From Chloroflexia bacterium (GTDB lineage Bacteria; Chloroflexota; Chloroflexia; Thermomicrobiales; JALYUS01), in the NCBI GenBank assembly GCA_025924435.1, contig JAICIL010000007.1, positions 1 to 35,688 on the forward strand: 35,688 bases of DNA, read 5' to 3'. The position numbers were made by a program, and so were the translations under genes. The notes under the pieces were generated by a model. It was given only the letters and a program-made list of their open reading frames with translations. It did not search any database and was not told the origin of the DNA. How positions within the stretch are numbered: position 1 is the stretch's first letter; every line of letters starts with the position of its first letter. Shown in pieces: positions 22,273 through 31,492 of the stretch.

Positions 22273-23771
22273 ATCGTCTTCAACTGGTCTTCGGCGAACT
22301 TGATGGCGTCCTCCGGCGACGTGCCATTGACGGCCTTCGCGAACATCTGATTGATCAGGTACGTAGTGTTGACCTGCGCGGCCTTGGTGTCCGGCGGGCC
22401 GGGGTAGCCGAAAATCACCGTGCTCTGGTCGTTGATCGTGTCCTGGAGGATGCTGAACTTCGGCACGTCGCTGAGCACCGGCATCGGCTTCTTCAGCCAC
22501 GAGTTCAACGTCGGCAATTCATACCCCTGATTTGCCTTCGTGCCGTTCAGCCAGTCGTCCATGTGGTCAACGATTAGTTGCTGCGCCGCGCCCTGCTGCT
22601 TCGACCAGTTCCAGACACCCCAACTGTAGGGGCCGGAGGCGATCATGAAGCGCCCCTTCGGCCCGGCGGGCGGCAGCGAGAAGAGGCACTGGTCCTGGAT
22701 CTCCTTCTTGGAGGAGAGATAGGCGCTGATCGGGTTGAGGATGAAACTCCCCGCACCGGACGTCAGCAGGAGGTTGTTGCCGGAGTCGTCCCAACCGAGG
22801 ACTTCGGGCGTCATCGCGTTCTTGAACAGTTCCACGGCGTAGTTGAGCGCGTCCTTCGTCTCGGGCGAGTTGATCGCGATGGTCTTGCCGTCCTTCTCGA
22901 TCCACTTGCCGCCGAAACCGAGGAGGATCGAGGTCATGTGGCTGCTCGAGTCGAACGACCCCTGGTTGATGCCCAGCCCGACCGGATGCCCGGCCTTCTT
23001 CAGCGCGGTACCCGCCTTCAGCAGATCGTCCCACGTATCAACGGGCTTCGTGATACCCGCAGCGTCGAAGTAATCCTTGCGATAGATGCCGGGGTAGGGG
23101 ATCACGAAGTCCGGCACGCCCTTCCAGACGCCGTCCACCATCGCGACCTGCTTGGCGGCGTCAATGTAGCCGCCATACTTCTTGTCGAGGTAATTGGCGA
23201 CGGCGGAGACATCAATCAGGTTCTCGGCGAAGAGATGGTCGTCCGTCGGGAACTGCAACTGCGTGAGATCGTGGCCGCCCTTGATCGCGACGTCCGCCGA
23301 GGCCTTCGTGACGACGGTATTCGTCGGCACATGGTCCACGGTCACCTTCAGGCCGTTCTTCGTGCCCCAGTCCGTCGCCCATTTGTCGAAGTAATCGTCG
23401 TACGCCGGGACGTAGTGCGCCCACATGAGGAGTTTGAGCGTGCCGCCCTTCTCGACCACCGGCCCGGCGTACTTCGCGTTCGGGTCGCCCGTCGTGGCGG
23501 CGGCGCTGCCCGACGGTGCGGTCGTCGCGCTGCCGCCCGCCGCCGCGCTGCCGGTCGTCGTGGTCGCAGCAGCCGCCTTCGTCGGCGCGGTCGTCGCCGC
23601 CGCCGTCGCCGCCGGGGCTGCCGTCGTGCTTGAACCGGCGGCTTTCGGCGTCGCCGTCGCGCTACCGCCGCACGCGGCGAGGATCGCCGTCAGCGCGGAC
23701 GCCGCCGCGCCGCCGAGAAAGCCGCGACGAGAGAGAACGGAACGCCCAGGGCGCGGATCGCGATCATCCAT
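22263..23771 (-). CDS. Carbohydrate-type ABC transporter substrate-binding lipoprotein
   Basis: A 502-residue extracellular binding protein. A twin-arginine segment (SRRGFLGG, R15-R16) precedes a lipobox LAAC (C34), so it is probably Tat-exported and lipid-anchored. Residues about 35-95 form a low-complexity Ala/Thr/Ser linker, and the rest is the family 1 (MalE/UgpB-like) two-lobed fold with KLLMWAHYVPAY, PDFVIPYPGIYRKDYFDAAG and KPVDTWDDLLKAGTALK. Ligand is likely a sugar or sugar-phosphate. An AGGAGGG site 7 bases upstream supports the ATG. It is the last gene of the importer unit, after both permeases and separated by 183 bases, which hold a small hairpin (CGGCCC-3-GGGCCG) but no gene. 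Confidence 0.93.
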   Translation of the reverse strand: MDDRDPRPGRSVLSRRGFLGGAAASALTAILAACGGSATATPKAAGSSTTAAPAATAAATTAPTKAAAATTTTGSAAAGGSATTAPSGSAAATTGDPNAKYAGPVVEKGGTLKLLMWAHYVPAYDDYFDKWATDWGTKNGLKVTVDHVPTNTVVTKASADVAIKGGHDLTQLQFPTDDHLFAENLIDVSAVANYLDKKYGGYIDAAKQVAMVDGVWKGVPDFVIPYPGIYRKDYFDAAGITKPVDTWDDLLKAGTALKKAGHPVGLGINQGSFDSSSHMTSILLGFGGKWIEKDGKTIAINSPETKDALNYAVELFKNAMTPEVLGWDDSGNNLLLTSGAGSFILNPISAYLSSKKEIQDQCLFSLPPAGPKGRFMIASGPYSWGVWNWSKQQGAAQQLIVDHMDDWLNGTKANQGYELPTLNSWLKKPMPVLSDVPKFSILQDTINDQSTVIFGYPGPPDTKAAQVNTTYLINQMFAKAVNGTSPEDAIKFAEDQLKTIYK

Positions 23772-23954
23772 CTTGCTTCCCTCCTATGAAACTCCTTGCG
23801 CCAGCCCAATCACCCGACGGCATGGCGCGCCGCCCGAGATTCGCGACATATGATCGGCGGCGCCGGCCCAGCGGGCCGCGACATCGCCGTCCATTCGATC
23901 CATTCCCGCGCGGTGCCTCCTCTCACTCCCGCTGACCCGCCACTGCGCCGGTCG

Positions 23955-24863
23955 CTACTTGACCGAACCGGCCGTGATCCCCGTGATGAAATCGTCGAGG
24001 AAGAAATTGTAGAGGATCGCCACCGGCAATCCGGCGATGATGCCGCCCGCCATCAACTCACCCCAGTAGAAAACATCGCCCCGGATCAGGTCGGTGACGA
24101 CACCGAGCGTGACGGGCTTGTTCTCCTTGGTGGAGATGAACGTCAGCGCGTAGATAAACTCCTGCAACGCCAGCGTGAAGGCGAACATCATGATCGAGAA
24201 GATGCCCGCGCGACTGAGCGGCAGGACGACGCGCCGGATCGCCTGGATGCGGTTGCAGCCGTCAATCAGTGCGGCCTCCTCGATGTCGAAGGGGATCGTC
24301 TTGAAGAACCCCATCATCAGCCACGTACAGAACGGGATCGTGAAGGTCGGATAGATGATGATGAGCGCCCAGACGGTGTCCGTCAGGTGCAGGCGCGAGA
24401 CGACCTGGGAGAGCGGGATGAACAGGAGCGAGGGCGGCACGAGGTAGGTGAGGAAGATGCCGATGGAGAGCGCCCCCGCGCCGGGCAGATTCAGCCGCGC
24501 CAGCGCGTAGCCCGCCGGCACGGCCGTGAGGACGGTGATGATGACGGTGCCGAGGGCGATCAAATAGGAGTTGATCAGCCAGCGGCGGAACTCCGTCCGC
24601 TCGAAGAGGTATTGCACATGCCCGAACGTCGGCTTGTCCGTGAACCAGAGCGGGAAGTGCGCGAGGTTGTACAGGTCATCGTTCGCTTTGAAGGTCGTGA
24701 TCACCATGTAATAGACCGGGAAGATCGCAATGATGACGAAAACGGCGATCCCGATGAGGAAGAGGATGCGCCGGATGACGGCCCCCGCCGATACCGGCAC
24801 TGTCCGTTCCGCCGCCGCATCCCGCGCGGATGGCAGCGGCGTGACTCCTTCGTGTACGGCCAC
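23955..24863 (-). CDS. ABC sugar transporter permease, MalG/UgpE-like
   Basis: A 302-residue inner-membrane permease with six predicted helices. The EAA loop that docks the ATPase is EEAALIDGCNRIQAIRR, with VVLPLSRAGI after it. It forms a heterodimer with the preceding MalF-like protein. GTG start (GTG GCC GTA), with a GGGAGA site that overlaps the end of the upstream permease gene; only two bases separate the genes. The protein's first 25 residues are soluble. Confidence 0.93.
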   Translation of the reverse strand: MAVHEGVTPLPSARDAAAERTVPVSAGAVIRRILFLIGIAVFVIIAIFPVYYMVITTFKANDDLYNLAHFPLWFTDKPTFGHVQYLFERTEFRRWLINSYLIALGTVIITVLTAVPAGYALARLNLPGAGALSIGIFLTYLVPPSLLFIPLSQVVSRLHLTDTVWALIIIYPTFTIPFCTWLMMGFFKTIPFDIEEAALIDGCNRIQAIRRVVLPLSRAGIFSIMMFAFTLALQEFIYALTFISTKENKPVTLGVVTDLIRGDVFYWGELMAGGIIAGLPVAILYNFFLDDFITGITAGSVK

Positions 24864-24865
24864 GG

Positions 24866-25801
24866 TTAGATCTCCCTCTTACGCAACTGGCGGAGAAAGA
24901 CGATCGAGAAGAGGAGCAGCACCGGGAAGAGGAAGAGCGTCACCGCCGCGCCTTTGCCGAGTTGCCCCGAGGCGATACCGATCTTGAATGCGTAACTGGC
25001 GAGGACTTCGGTGGAATTCCCCGGCCCCCCTTGCGTGAGGAGGTAGATGATCGTCAGGTCGGTGAAGTTGAAGACCAGGTTGAAGAGCAGGCCGATGAAG
25101 AGGATCGGCGCGATCATCGGCACAATGATCTTGCGGTAGCGCGTGAGCCAGCTCGCCCCGTCTATCTTCGCGGCATCAATGATGTCCTGCGGGATCGAGG
25201 TGAGGCCGGCGAGCAGGATGACCGCCGAGAAGGGGAAGTTGCGCCAGACATTCGTCATGATGATCGAGGCCATCGCCGGTTTCGGTTGACCGAGCCACTG
25301 GATGCCATACTGCGCGGTGATGATGTGGGAGTGCTTGCCGAGCCAGTTGAGGACGCTGTACTGCGGGTGGAACATCCATTTCCACGCCTGGATGGTCAGC
25401 GCGATGGGGATTGTCCACGGCAGGAGGACGAGATACCGGACGATCTTTTTGCCCCGGAACCTCGCCAGCAGGATGAACGCCAGGATGGTGCCGAGGATCG
25501 AGTTGATGATCGCCGTCACGAACGAGTAAAAGAGCGTATTCTTCAGCGCCGCCATGAACGTCGCATCTTTGAGGAGGCCGGTGAAGTTTTCCAGCCCGAT
25601 GAACCCGCGCTCGCCATTCAGGTTGGTGACCGTCGCGTCCGTGAGGCTGAACTTGAGGGCGAGCAGGAACGGCACCGCGACGAGGCCGATGATGTAGATC
25701 ATTGCGGGGGCGAGGAGGAGATAGCCAAGGACCCGTGAGCGATAAACGACACCGCGACTACTTACGCGACTGCGCTTTCGAGCGCCAACAGCGATTGCCA
25801 A
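24866..25801 (-). CDS. ABC sugar transporter permease, MalF/UgpA-like
   Basis: A permease of about 311 residues with six helices (first: LGYLLLAPAMIYIIGLVAV) and the EAA loop DAAKIDGASWLTRYRKI followed by VPMIAPI. I chose the TTG at 25801 because GGAG lies 8 bases upstream and the resulting length is normal. A GTG at 25810 is close and in frame but too near the same site. A longer upstream extension in the same frame is not protein-like. No ATP-binding subunit is encoded nearby, so the importer must use an ATPase encoded elsewhere, as many sugar importers of this type do. Confidence 0.92.
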   Translation of the reverse strand: MAIAVGARKRSRVSSRGVVYRSRVLGYLLLAPAMIYIIGLVAVPFLLALKFSLTDATVTNLNGERGFIGLENFTGLLKDATFMAALKNTLFYSFVTAIINSILGTILAFILLARFRGKKIVRYLVLLPWTIPIALTIQAWKWMFHPQYSVLNWLGKHSHIITAQYGIQWLGQPKPAMASIIMTNVWRNFPFSAVILLAGLTSIPQDIIDAAKIDGASWLTRYRKIIVPMIAPILFIGLLFNLVFNFTDLTIIYLLTQGGPGNSTEVLASYAFKIGIASGQLGKGAAVTLFLFPVLLLFSIVFLRQLRKREI

Positions 25802-25868
25802 TTCGATCACTCCATCTCTATTTCGATTGTGACCCGCCCCGTCCGACCGCTGCCTTGGGATTCGCCGC

Positions 25869-25898
25869 AGTATAGCGTACCCTCCCATTCTTTGTCTA
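25869..25898 (-). promoter_or_regulatory. Probable promoter of the ABC importer genes
   Basis: On the minus strand TAGACA (25898-25893), an 18-base spacer and TATACT (25874-25869) lie about 70 bases before the first permease. Nothing gene-like is seen in the 277-base divergent interval, apart from this and the facing promoter. Confidence 0.65.
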
Positions 25899-25977
25899 CC
25901 AACCACACGAATTGGATTGATGCAAGCAACCAATTGCGCGAGATGTTATTCACGGCCACGAAGTTGGCTTCCCGCCC

Positions 25978-26006
25978 TTGTTGCGGCTCGGTGGTGATGA
26001 TAGACT
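25978..26006 (+). promoter_or_regulatory. Probable promoter of the sugar isomerase-like gene
   Basis: TTGTTG (25978-25983), a 17-base spacer and TAGACT (26001-26006), 72 bases upstream of the ATG. Confidence 0.5.
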
Positions 26007-26078
26007 GGAATTGTCCCGCTCGTACCGACCCACACCGGCCGGGCGGCGTCAACAGCACACAACCGGAGCGGACAGACG

Positions 26079-26972
26079 ATGGAAATTCTCCTCTCGACGG
26101 GTAGCCTCACACCGCGCGGCATCGGCGACGCCGCGAGCATCGCCCGGCAGGCGGGTGCGGACGGGCTCGAACTGATGCTCACCAATCGCCTCCTCTCCGC
26201 GGGGCCGGAGGCCGCGATCGGCGCCGCCGGCAAGCACCAGGTGCCGATCCGTTCCATCCATCCGCCCATCCGCTTCGTGGGCGCGCGCCAGCAGGTTCAC
26301 AGCGACATGCTCGCCGCCGCCGATTTCGCGCGCGCGGTGCCGGGCTGTCGCACGCTCGTCATGCACGCGGTCGGCGGCCAGGGGCTGCACACGGAGCAGG
26401 GGCGCGCCTTCTTCCAGACGATTAGCGGTGTCACCGAACGCCTCAAAAAGAGCGGTGTCCGGCTTGCGATCGAGAATCGCGGCACCGTCCAGCCGCGACC
26501 ACGGCTGGACTTCCTCGACCGGCTCCAGAATCTCTACCGCGTCTGCGAGGAATGGGACCTCGACATCACCTTCGACACATCGCACGCGGCGTCGTTCGGC
26601 CTGAACATCGTCTCCGCGCTCGATGTCGTCTATCCCCGTTTGGCGAATATCCATCTCAGCGACCGGCGCGACGAGCCGCCCGCAATCGCGTCGGGCATCC
26701 TGAACTCGCTCACGCGCGAGCATCAACTGCCTGGCACGGGCGCACTCCCGCTCGGATTGTTCCTCCAGCGTCTGCGGGCGAAGGGGTATCCCGGCGCGGT
26801 GACGCTCGAACTCTCGCCCGTCGCCCTCGCATCATGGCGCAGCCAGGCCGCGCAGGAGCGCGCATGGAGCGCCGTGTCCTTTGTCCGCGAGCATCTCTCC
26901 GCGCCGCGCTCCGCCCCCGACGCGGCGCGCGGCGCGCGGCACACCCACGCGCCCCTGGAAAACGATCTCTGA
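26079..26972 (+). CDS. Sugar phosphate isomerase/epimerase family protein (xylose isomerase-like TIM barrel)
   Basis: A 297-residue TIM-barrel of the AP-endonuclease-2/IolE-like group. Metal-binding residues expected at the ends of strands are visible: LAIENRG (E132), ITFDTSHAAS (D166, H169), ANIHLSD (H192, D195) and VTLELSP (a late glutamate). Such enzymes isomerise, epimerise or dehydrate sugars or polyols. Divergent placement next to a sugar importer suggests a shared sugar pathway, but the substrate is unknown. The ATG has GGAG about 10 bases upstream. The C-terminal ~30 residues are low-complexity, alanine- and histidine-rich, and probably disordered. Confidence 0.87.
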   Translation: MEILLSTGSLTPRGIGDAASIARQAGADGLELMLTNRLLSAGPEAAIGAAGKHQVPIRSIHPPIRFVGARQQVHSDMLAAADFARAVPGCRTLVMHAVGGQGLHTEQGRAFFQTISGVTERLKKSGVRLAIENRGTVQPRPRLDFLDRLQNLYRVCEEWDLDITFDTSHAASFGLNIVSALDVVYPRLANIHLSDRRDEPPAIASGILNSLTREHQLPGTGALPLGLFLQRLRAKGYPGAVTLELSPVALASWRSQAAQERAWSAVSFVREHLSAPRSAPDAARGARHTHAPLENDL

Positions 26973-26978
26973 ACTCCG

Positions 26979-27002
26979 GGCGGCGGGCCGAGGCCCGCCG
27001 CC
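26979..27002 (+). terminator. GC-rich hairpin after the isomerase-like gene
   Basis: GGCGGCGGGCC-2-GGCCCGCCGCC is a perfect 11-bp stem with a two-base loop, 6 bases past the stop. No T-run follows. It may stop or stabilise the transcript. Confidence 0.5.
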
Positions 27003-27051
27003 ACAGATGAACAATCAGGCTCGTGTATCGCGCATCGCAGCAGCCAAACGA

Positions 27052-27081
27052 AAACGCCGCCCCGATGCCGGGGCGGCGTTT
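27052..27081. terminator. Bidirectional intrinsic terminator closing the ribosomal gene cluster
   Basis: AAACGCCGCCCC and GGGGCGGCGTTT form a perfect 12-bp stem with a 6-base loop. On the minus strand it is followed by T-rich sequence (TTTTCGTTT), 13 bases past the rpsI stop. It can also stop the convergent isomerase gene from the plus strand. Confidence 0.85.
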
Positions 27082-27093
27082 CGCTGCGGCGGA

Positions 27094-27510
27094 TTAGCGC
27101 TTCGTGTACTGAGGGGCCTTGCGTGCCCGCTTGAGGCCGACTTTCTTGCGCTCCTTCACCCGCGCGTCGCGCGTGAGCAATCCCGCCTTCTTCAAGGCCG
27201 CGCGCATTTCGGGATCGAAGCGGCACAGCGCGCGCGCGATGCCGTGCCGGATCGCCCCCGCCTGCCCGCTGACGCCACCACCGACGACCTTCACGCTCAC
27301 CGTGAAGCGGTCGCCCGTATTCGTGAGGCGGAGCGGTGTATTGATCGTGATCTGGTGCAGTTCGCGGCCGCCGAAGTAGTCGCGCACATCTTTCCCGTTC
27401 ACGACGACCTCGCCGTTCCCCGGATAGAGGCGCACGCGGGCGATGGCGCTCTTGCGGCGGCCAACGGCGTTGTGATACTGGCCCGTTAATTGCTGCGCTG
27501 TCGTTACCAC
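27094..27510 (-). CDS. rpsI: 30S ribosomal protein S9 (uS9)
   Basis: A 138-residue 30S head protein whose C-terminal tail reaches the P-site tRNA. The family body is clear: [67 protein letters not shown]. It ends PQYTKR, close to the usual PQFSKR. The N-terminus carries about 12 residues before the fold. It lies 20 bases after rplM, the usual partner, and before the terminator. Last gene of the cluster. Confidence 0.98.
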   Translation of the reverse strand: MVTTAQQLTGQYHNAVGRRKSAIARVRLYPGNGEVVVNGKDVRDYFGGRELHQITINTPLRLTNTGDRFTVSVKVVGGGVSGQAGAIRHGIARALCRFDPEMRAALKKAGLLTRDARVKERKKVGLKRARKAPQYTKR

Positions 27511-27530
27511 TGGTCTCCCTCTCTTAACCG

Positions 27531-28031
27531 CTACGCGCTTTCGGCGCGTACCGCCGCCATCCGCGCCTGCCCGCGCGCGACATTTTCCGTGATCTCCAAC
27601 GGTTCGGGCTTCTGCGCCTCGTGCGGGTGCGTCGCGCCCGCGTAGACCTTCAACTTCAGATACTGCTGCTTGCCGAGCCGGTTATGCGGCAGCATCCCCT
27701 TCACCGCCGTCTCGATGATCCGGCCGGGGAACTTCTTCATGACCTCCGCGTAGGTCGGCTGCTTGAAGCCGCCGGGATAGCCCGAATGCCGGTAATAGAT
27801 CTTCTGCGTCGGCTTCTTGCCCGTCACCGCGATCTTCTCCGCATTGATCACGATCACGTAATCGCCCATGTCCATATGCTCGGCGAAGACCGGCTTGTGC
27901 TTGCCGCGCAGGACGCGCGCGACTTCCGTCGCCAACCGTCCCAGCGTGTGGCCGTTGGCATCCACGATGTACCAGTTGTGCTGCACCTCCGCCGCTTTCG
28001 GCGAATAGGTTGTCGTCGTCAATGTCGGCAT
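27531..28031 (-). CDS. rplM: 50S ribosomal protein L13 (uL13)
   Basis: A 166-residue early-assembly 50S protein. [27 protein letters not shown]-type [32 protein letters not shown] and [22 protein letters not shown] are all present. ATG at 28031 is preferred because GGAG lies about 10 bases upstream and the N-terminus ([17 protein letters not shown]) fits; a longer open frame upstream would overlap truA. The C-terminal ~20 residues are a little longer than usual. Confidence 0.98.
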   Translation of the reverse strand: MPTLTTTTYSPKAAEVQHNWYIVDANGHTLGRLATEVARVLRGKHKPVFAEHMDMGDYVIVINAEKIAVTGKKPTQKIYYRHSGYPGGFKQPTYAEVMKKFPGRIIETAVKGMLPHNRLGKQQYLKLKVYAGATHPHEAQKPEPLEITENVARGQARMAAVRAESA

Positions 28032-28035
28032 CTGC

Positions 28036-28866
28036 TCATTTCTCCCGCGTTGTCGGCGTCCGTCCCGCCGCATCCTGCTCGTCGCCGTCTCGTTCTCGAC
28101 CGTATCGCACCCGCCAGAGGATGAGACCATGGGGCGGCGCGGTCTGCGCCGCCAGCCGCCGATCCCTCGCCAGGAGCAGCGTCTCCATCCAGTTCACCGG
28201 CGCATCGCCCATCCCAATCAGGACGAGCGACCCGACCAGATTCCGCACCATATGCGGCAAAAATCCATTCCCCTCGATCGTGAACATCAGAGCGAGGCCC
28301 GCAATCGCCTCCGGGCGTCGCTCTGCTGCCCACTCCGCCGCCCGCATCGTCCGCACCGTCCCGCCATCGCTGCCCGGTCCACCCTTACCATCGCCCGCGA
28401 AGGCCGCGAAGTCATGCGTGCCGATCAGCGCCCGCGCGGCCCGGTCCATCGCCGCGACATCGAGCGGCGTGCGCCGGTGCCACATCGTGCCCCGCGCGAG
28501 GGGCGGCTGCACCTCGCCGTTCCAGATCGTATAGCGATACTCTCGCCACGTCGCATCGTAGCGCGCATGGAACCCGTCCGGAACGACGGATAGATTGGTA
28601 ACGCGCACATCGGGCGGCAATATCCCGTTCAAACCCTGCCGCCACGTCTCCGGCTCGCGCGGGCGATGCACATCGGCATGCGCCACCTGCCCGACCGCGT
28701 GAACCCCGGTGTCCGTCCGACCGGCGAAGACCGCCCGGACGGGTTGGCCATCGAGCGTCGTCAATGCCCGCTCGATCTCGCCCTGCACCGTCCGCCGCCC
28801 CGGCTGGATCTGCGACCCCGCGAACGCCGCGCCGTCGTAGGTGAGCGTCAGCCGGAGCCGGTACAC
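28036..28866 (-). CDS. truA: tRNA pseudouridine(38-40) synthase TruA
   Basis: A 276-residue enzyme that makes pseudouridine at positions 38-40 of the tRNA anticodon stem. The N-terminus [20 protein letters not shown], catalytic GRTDTGVHA (Asp52) and later RYTIWNGE and [20 protein letters not shown] are diagnostic. The last ~20 residues are charged and low-complexity. The gene lies between rplQ (10 bases before) and rplM (4 bases after) on the same strand. This order is also seen in other Gram-positive-like ribosomal clusters. Confidence 0.97.
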   Translation of the reverse strand: MYRLRLTLTYDGAAFAGSQIQPGRRTVQGEIERALTTLDGQPVRAVFAGRTDTGVHAVGQVAHADVHRPREPETWRQGLNGILPPDVRVTNLSVVPDGFHARYDATWREYRYTIWNGEVQPPLARGTMWHRRTPLDVAAMDRAARALIGTHDFAAFAGDGKGGPGSDGGTVRTMRAAEWAAERRPEAIAGLALMFTIEGNGFLPHMVRNLVGSLVLIGMGDAPVNWMETLLLARDRRLAAQTAPPHGLILWRVRYGRERDGDEQDAAGRTPTTREK

Positions 28867-28876
28867 GGCGGCGACT

Positions 28877-29230
28877 CTACTCCATCAACCGCAGGACGAC
28901 CATCGGCGCGCCGTCGCCCTGGCGCTGGCCGAGGTGGAACAACTGCGTGTACCCGCCCGGCTGCCCCTCGAAGCGCGGCCCGATCTCCTCGAACAACTTG
29001 AGCGTCGCGAGCGGATTGGCCAGTTTCGCCAGCACGAGGCGGCGGTGCGCCTCCGTGTCCTCCCGCGCGATCGTGATGATCTTCTCGACCTGCGGCTGGA
29101 CATTCTTGCCCTTCGCCTCGGTCGTGATGATGCGCTCATTGAGGACGAGACTGTTCATCAACCCGCGCATCAGCGCCTTGCGCTGGCCCGAGTTGCGCCC
29201 GAAGTGGCGCCCTGCCTTCCGATGCCGCAC
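28877..29230 (-). CDS. rplQ: 50S ribosomal protein L17 (bL17)
   Basis: A 117-residue 50S protein. The N-terminus MRHRKAGRHFGRNSGQRKAL and VLNERIITTEAKGK, REDTEAHRRLVLAKL, and GGYTQLFHLGQRQGDGAPMV are typical bacterial L17. It follows rpoA after 56 bases, as usual. Confidence 0.98.
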   Translation of the reverse strand: MRHRKAGRHFGRNSGQRKALMRGLMNSLVLNERIITTEAKGKNVQPQVEKIITIAREDTEAHRRLVLAKLANPLATLKLFEEIGPRFEGQPGGYTQLFHLGQRQGDGAPMVVLRLME

Positions 29231-29286
29231 GATAATCCTCCCTGTGCGTACGTATCCGCGATCCCCGCGCGCGGGGGCGTGCGATG

Positions 29287-30285
29287 CTACTCTCCTGCCG
29301 CGCCCTCGTCGGATGCACCGCCGTCCCCGCCCATCTCGAAGTCGTCCGGGATCAGTTTGCGGTTCGCGCCGAGGAAGCCGTGGACCTGCAACTTCTCCAG
29401 CAACTCCGAGAGCGACTTCGGCCCGAAATTGCGGATGCCCATCAGGTCCTCCGGATTCATCTTCAGGACCTGGCCGACGCGGTCAATCTTCTGGCTGCGC
29501 AGCGAATTCAGCACGCGCGACGAGAGGCCGAGTTCGGAGAGCAGTTTCGCCTCCGCCTCCGGCGTCACGTACGGGCCGATGCCCGCCGGTTCCTCCGCGC
29601 CGCCGCTCGCGAAGTCCACGATCAACTGCGCGTGCTCCCGCAGGATTTCGGACGCCTGCCGGAGCGACTCGCTCGGATCAATCGTGCCGTCCGTCCACAC
29701 TTCGAGGATCAGGCGGTCGTAGTCCGTCATGTGGCCGACGCGCGTGTGCTCGACGACGAAGTTGACGCGCGGGATCGGCGTGAAGATCGCGTCCACCGGG
29801 ATCTCGCCGATCGCCAACCCCTCCGCCGCCTCCGCCGAGCGATAGCCCCGGCCCCGTTCGACCGTTACCTCGATGTCCAGCGCGCCCTCGTCATCCTCGA
29901 CATGCGCGAGCACCTCATCCGGGTTGACGCAGGTGATCTCGAACGGCCAGGCGATGTCGCCCGCCGTGATCGCGCCCGCGCCCTGCCACGAGAGGCGGAC
30001 GCGCGTCTCCTGCAAGTTGTCGTCGCTCTGCAAGCGGATGCGCTTGAAGTTCAACACGATCTCCGTCACATCCTCGCGCACATGCGGGATCGTGCTGAAC
30101 TCATGCCAGACATCGCTGATGCGAATTTTGGTAATTGCCGTGCCCGGCAGCGACGAGAGCAGGATGCGCCGTAGCGCGTTCCCGAGCGTCGTGCCGTATC
30201 CCGGCGAGAGCGGTTCGACGGTGAACCGTGCGTAATTTTGGCCACTCTTTGTGAGGTCTACTTTTGGCTGGGCAATGTCAAGCAC
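29287..30285 (-). CDS. rpoA: RNA polymerase alpha subunit
   Basis: A 332-residue subunit. The N-terminal dimerisation domain (about 1-235) has PLSPGYGTTLGNALRRILLS, VREDVTEIVLNFK, VNPDEVLAHVE and IPRVNFVVEHTRVG. The C-terminal DNA/activator-binding domain (about 255-315) holds LGLSSRVLNSLRSQKIDRVG and RNFGPKSLSELLEKL. The extreme C-terminus is acidic and Gly/Asp/Ala-rich. GTG start with GGAGG about 10 bases upstream. It directly follows rpsK, with no rpsD in between. Confidence 0.98.
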   Translation of the reverse strand: MLDIAQPKVDLTKSGQNYARFTVEPLSPGYGTTLGNALRRILLSSLPGTAITKIRISDVWHEFSTIPHVREDVTEIVLNFKRIRLQSDDNLQETRVRLSWQGAGAITAGDIAWPFEITCVNPDEVLAHVEDDEGALDIEVTVERGRGYRSAEAAEGLAIGEIPVDAIFTPIPRVNFVVEHTRVGHMTDYDRLILEVWTDGTIDPSESLRQASEILREHAQLIVDFASGGAEEPAGIGPYVTPEAEAKLLSELGLSSRVLNSLRSQKIDRVGQVLKMNPEDLMGIRNFGPKSLSELLEKLQVHGFLGANRKLIPDDFEMGGDGGASDEGAAGE

Positions 30286-30365
30286 CGCGTTCAGCCTCCC
30301 TTTTTATCATCAGCGCGAACCGCCAATCCGATTTCCGAACCATCCTTGCCCATAACGGGCGACAC

Positions 30366-30779
30366 TCAGACGCGCCGTCGCTTCGGTGCGCGGCAGCCGT
30401 TGTGCGGGATCGGCGTGACATCCGTGATGGACAGCACCTGCAAACCGGACGACTGGAGCGCGCGTACCGCCGCCTCGCGGCCACTGCCGGGGCCTTTGAC
30501 GAAGACCTCGACCTGGCGCAGGCCGTGCTCCATCGCGCGGCGGACGGCGCCCTCGGTCGCGATCTGCCCGGCGTACGGCGTGCTCTTGCGCGAACCTTTG
30601 AAGTTCGATGACCCCGCGCTGCCCCACGAGAGGACGTTCCCCTGCGGGTCCGTCAGCGTGATCAGCGTGTTATTGAAGGTGGACTGGATATAGGCACGCC
30701 CGCGCGGGATATTCTTCCGGTCGCGTCGCCGCACCCGGTTCTTGCCGCCGCGTGTCCCTCGTCGTCGTTGCTCAGCCAT
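30366..30779 (-). CDS. rpsK: 30S ribosomal protein S11 (uS11)
   Basis: A 137-residue 30S platform protein. Clear family parts: [60 protein letters not shown] and the end [20 protein letters not shown]. The N-terminal 15 residues are basic. Its 5' leader AGGAGCGAAGCGACG is shared almost exactly by rpsE. It is 21 bases after rpsM. Confidence 0.98.
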   Translation of the reverse strand: MAEQRRRGTRGGKNRVRRRDRKNIPRGRAYIQSTFNNTLITLTDPQGNVLSWGSAGSSNFKGSRKSTPYAGQIATEGAVRRAMEHGLRQVEVFVKGPGSGREAAVRALQSSGLQVLSITDVTPIPHNGCRAPKRRRV

Positions 30780-30800
30780 GCGTCGCTTCGCTCCTCGCTA

Positions 30801-31178
30801 CTACTTCGTTGCCTTCTTCTTGCCCGCGACCGCGCGGCGGGGGCCGCGGCGGGTGCGCGCGTTCGTCTTCGTCCGCTGGCCGTGGACGGGCATGCCGCGC
30901 CGGTGGCGGATGCCGCGATAGCAGTTGATGTCAATCAGCCGCTTGATGTTCATCGCCACTTCGCGCCGCAGATCGCCCTCGACGACCATCTCTTTCTCGA
31001 TGATGTCCCGAAGGCGCGTCACTTCGTCGTCCGTCAGTTGATTGACGCGCGTATCGGGATTAATACCGGTGCGCGCGAGAATCCTCTGACTGGTCGTCAG
31101 GCCGATCCCGTACAGATAGGTGAGCGCGATCTCGACGCGCTTCTCGCGTGGAATGTCAACACCGGCGATACGAGCCAT
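30801..31178 (-). CDS. rpsM: 30S ribosomal protein S13 (uS13)
   Basis: A 125-residue 30S head protein contacting the 50S subunit and P-site t[72 protein letters not shown] and [11 protein letters not shown] match the family. It begins only 18 bases after infA, which leaves no room for rpmJ, the gene usually found here. Confidence 0.98.
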   Translation of the reverse strand: MARIAGVDIPREKRVEIALTYLYGIGLTTSQRILARTGINPDTRVNQLTDDEVTRLRDIIEKEMVVEGDLRREVAMNIKRLIDINCYRGIRHRRGMPVHGQRTKTNARTRRGPRRAVAGKKKATK

Positions 31179-31196
31179 GCGTCATCCTCTCCTCGT

Positions 31197-31415
31197 CTAG
31201 CGATGCCGGTACACGATCCGGCCACGGGTCAGGTCATAGGGCGAAAGTTCGACGCGCACGCGGTCACCGGGCAGGATACGGATGAAATTCAACCGAATCT
31301 TGCCGGAGATATGGGCAAGGACTTCGTGGCCGCTCTCCAGTTCAACGCGGAACATCGCGTTCGGCAGCGGCTCAACCACCTTCCCCTCGACCTCGATGAC
31401 ATCCTTCTTCGCCAA
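31197..31415 (-). CDS. infA: Translation initiation factor IF-1
   Basis: A 72-residue OB-fold protein that occupies the ribosomal A site during initiation. [57 protein letters not shown] and GRIVYRHR match. The start is TTG, with GAGGAG 5 bases upstream; the reading frame has no better start, and the resulting N-terminus (MAKKDVIE) is exactly the family norm. A 103-base gap precedes it, with a possible internal promoter. Confidence 0.97.
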   Translation of the reverse strand: MAKKDVIEVEGKVVEPLPNAMFRVELESGHEVLAHISGKIRLNFIRILPGDRVRVELSPYDLTRGRIVYRHR

Positions 31416-31492
31416 AGGCGCTCCTCATTTCTCATCAAACCCGCCGCACGCGGGCCGCACGAACGCCACCGACTTCACGGCAGCGAACCGCC

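Noticed and set aside
25802..25933. A longer N-terminus for the first permease, and a plus-strand frame in the same area
   Set aside because: The extra sequence is not protein-like, and overlaps a good promoter (TAGACA-18-TATACT).
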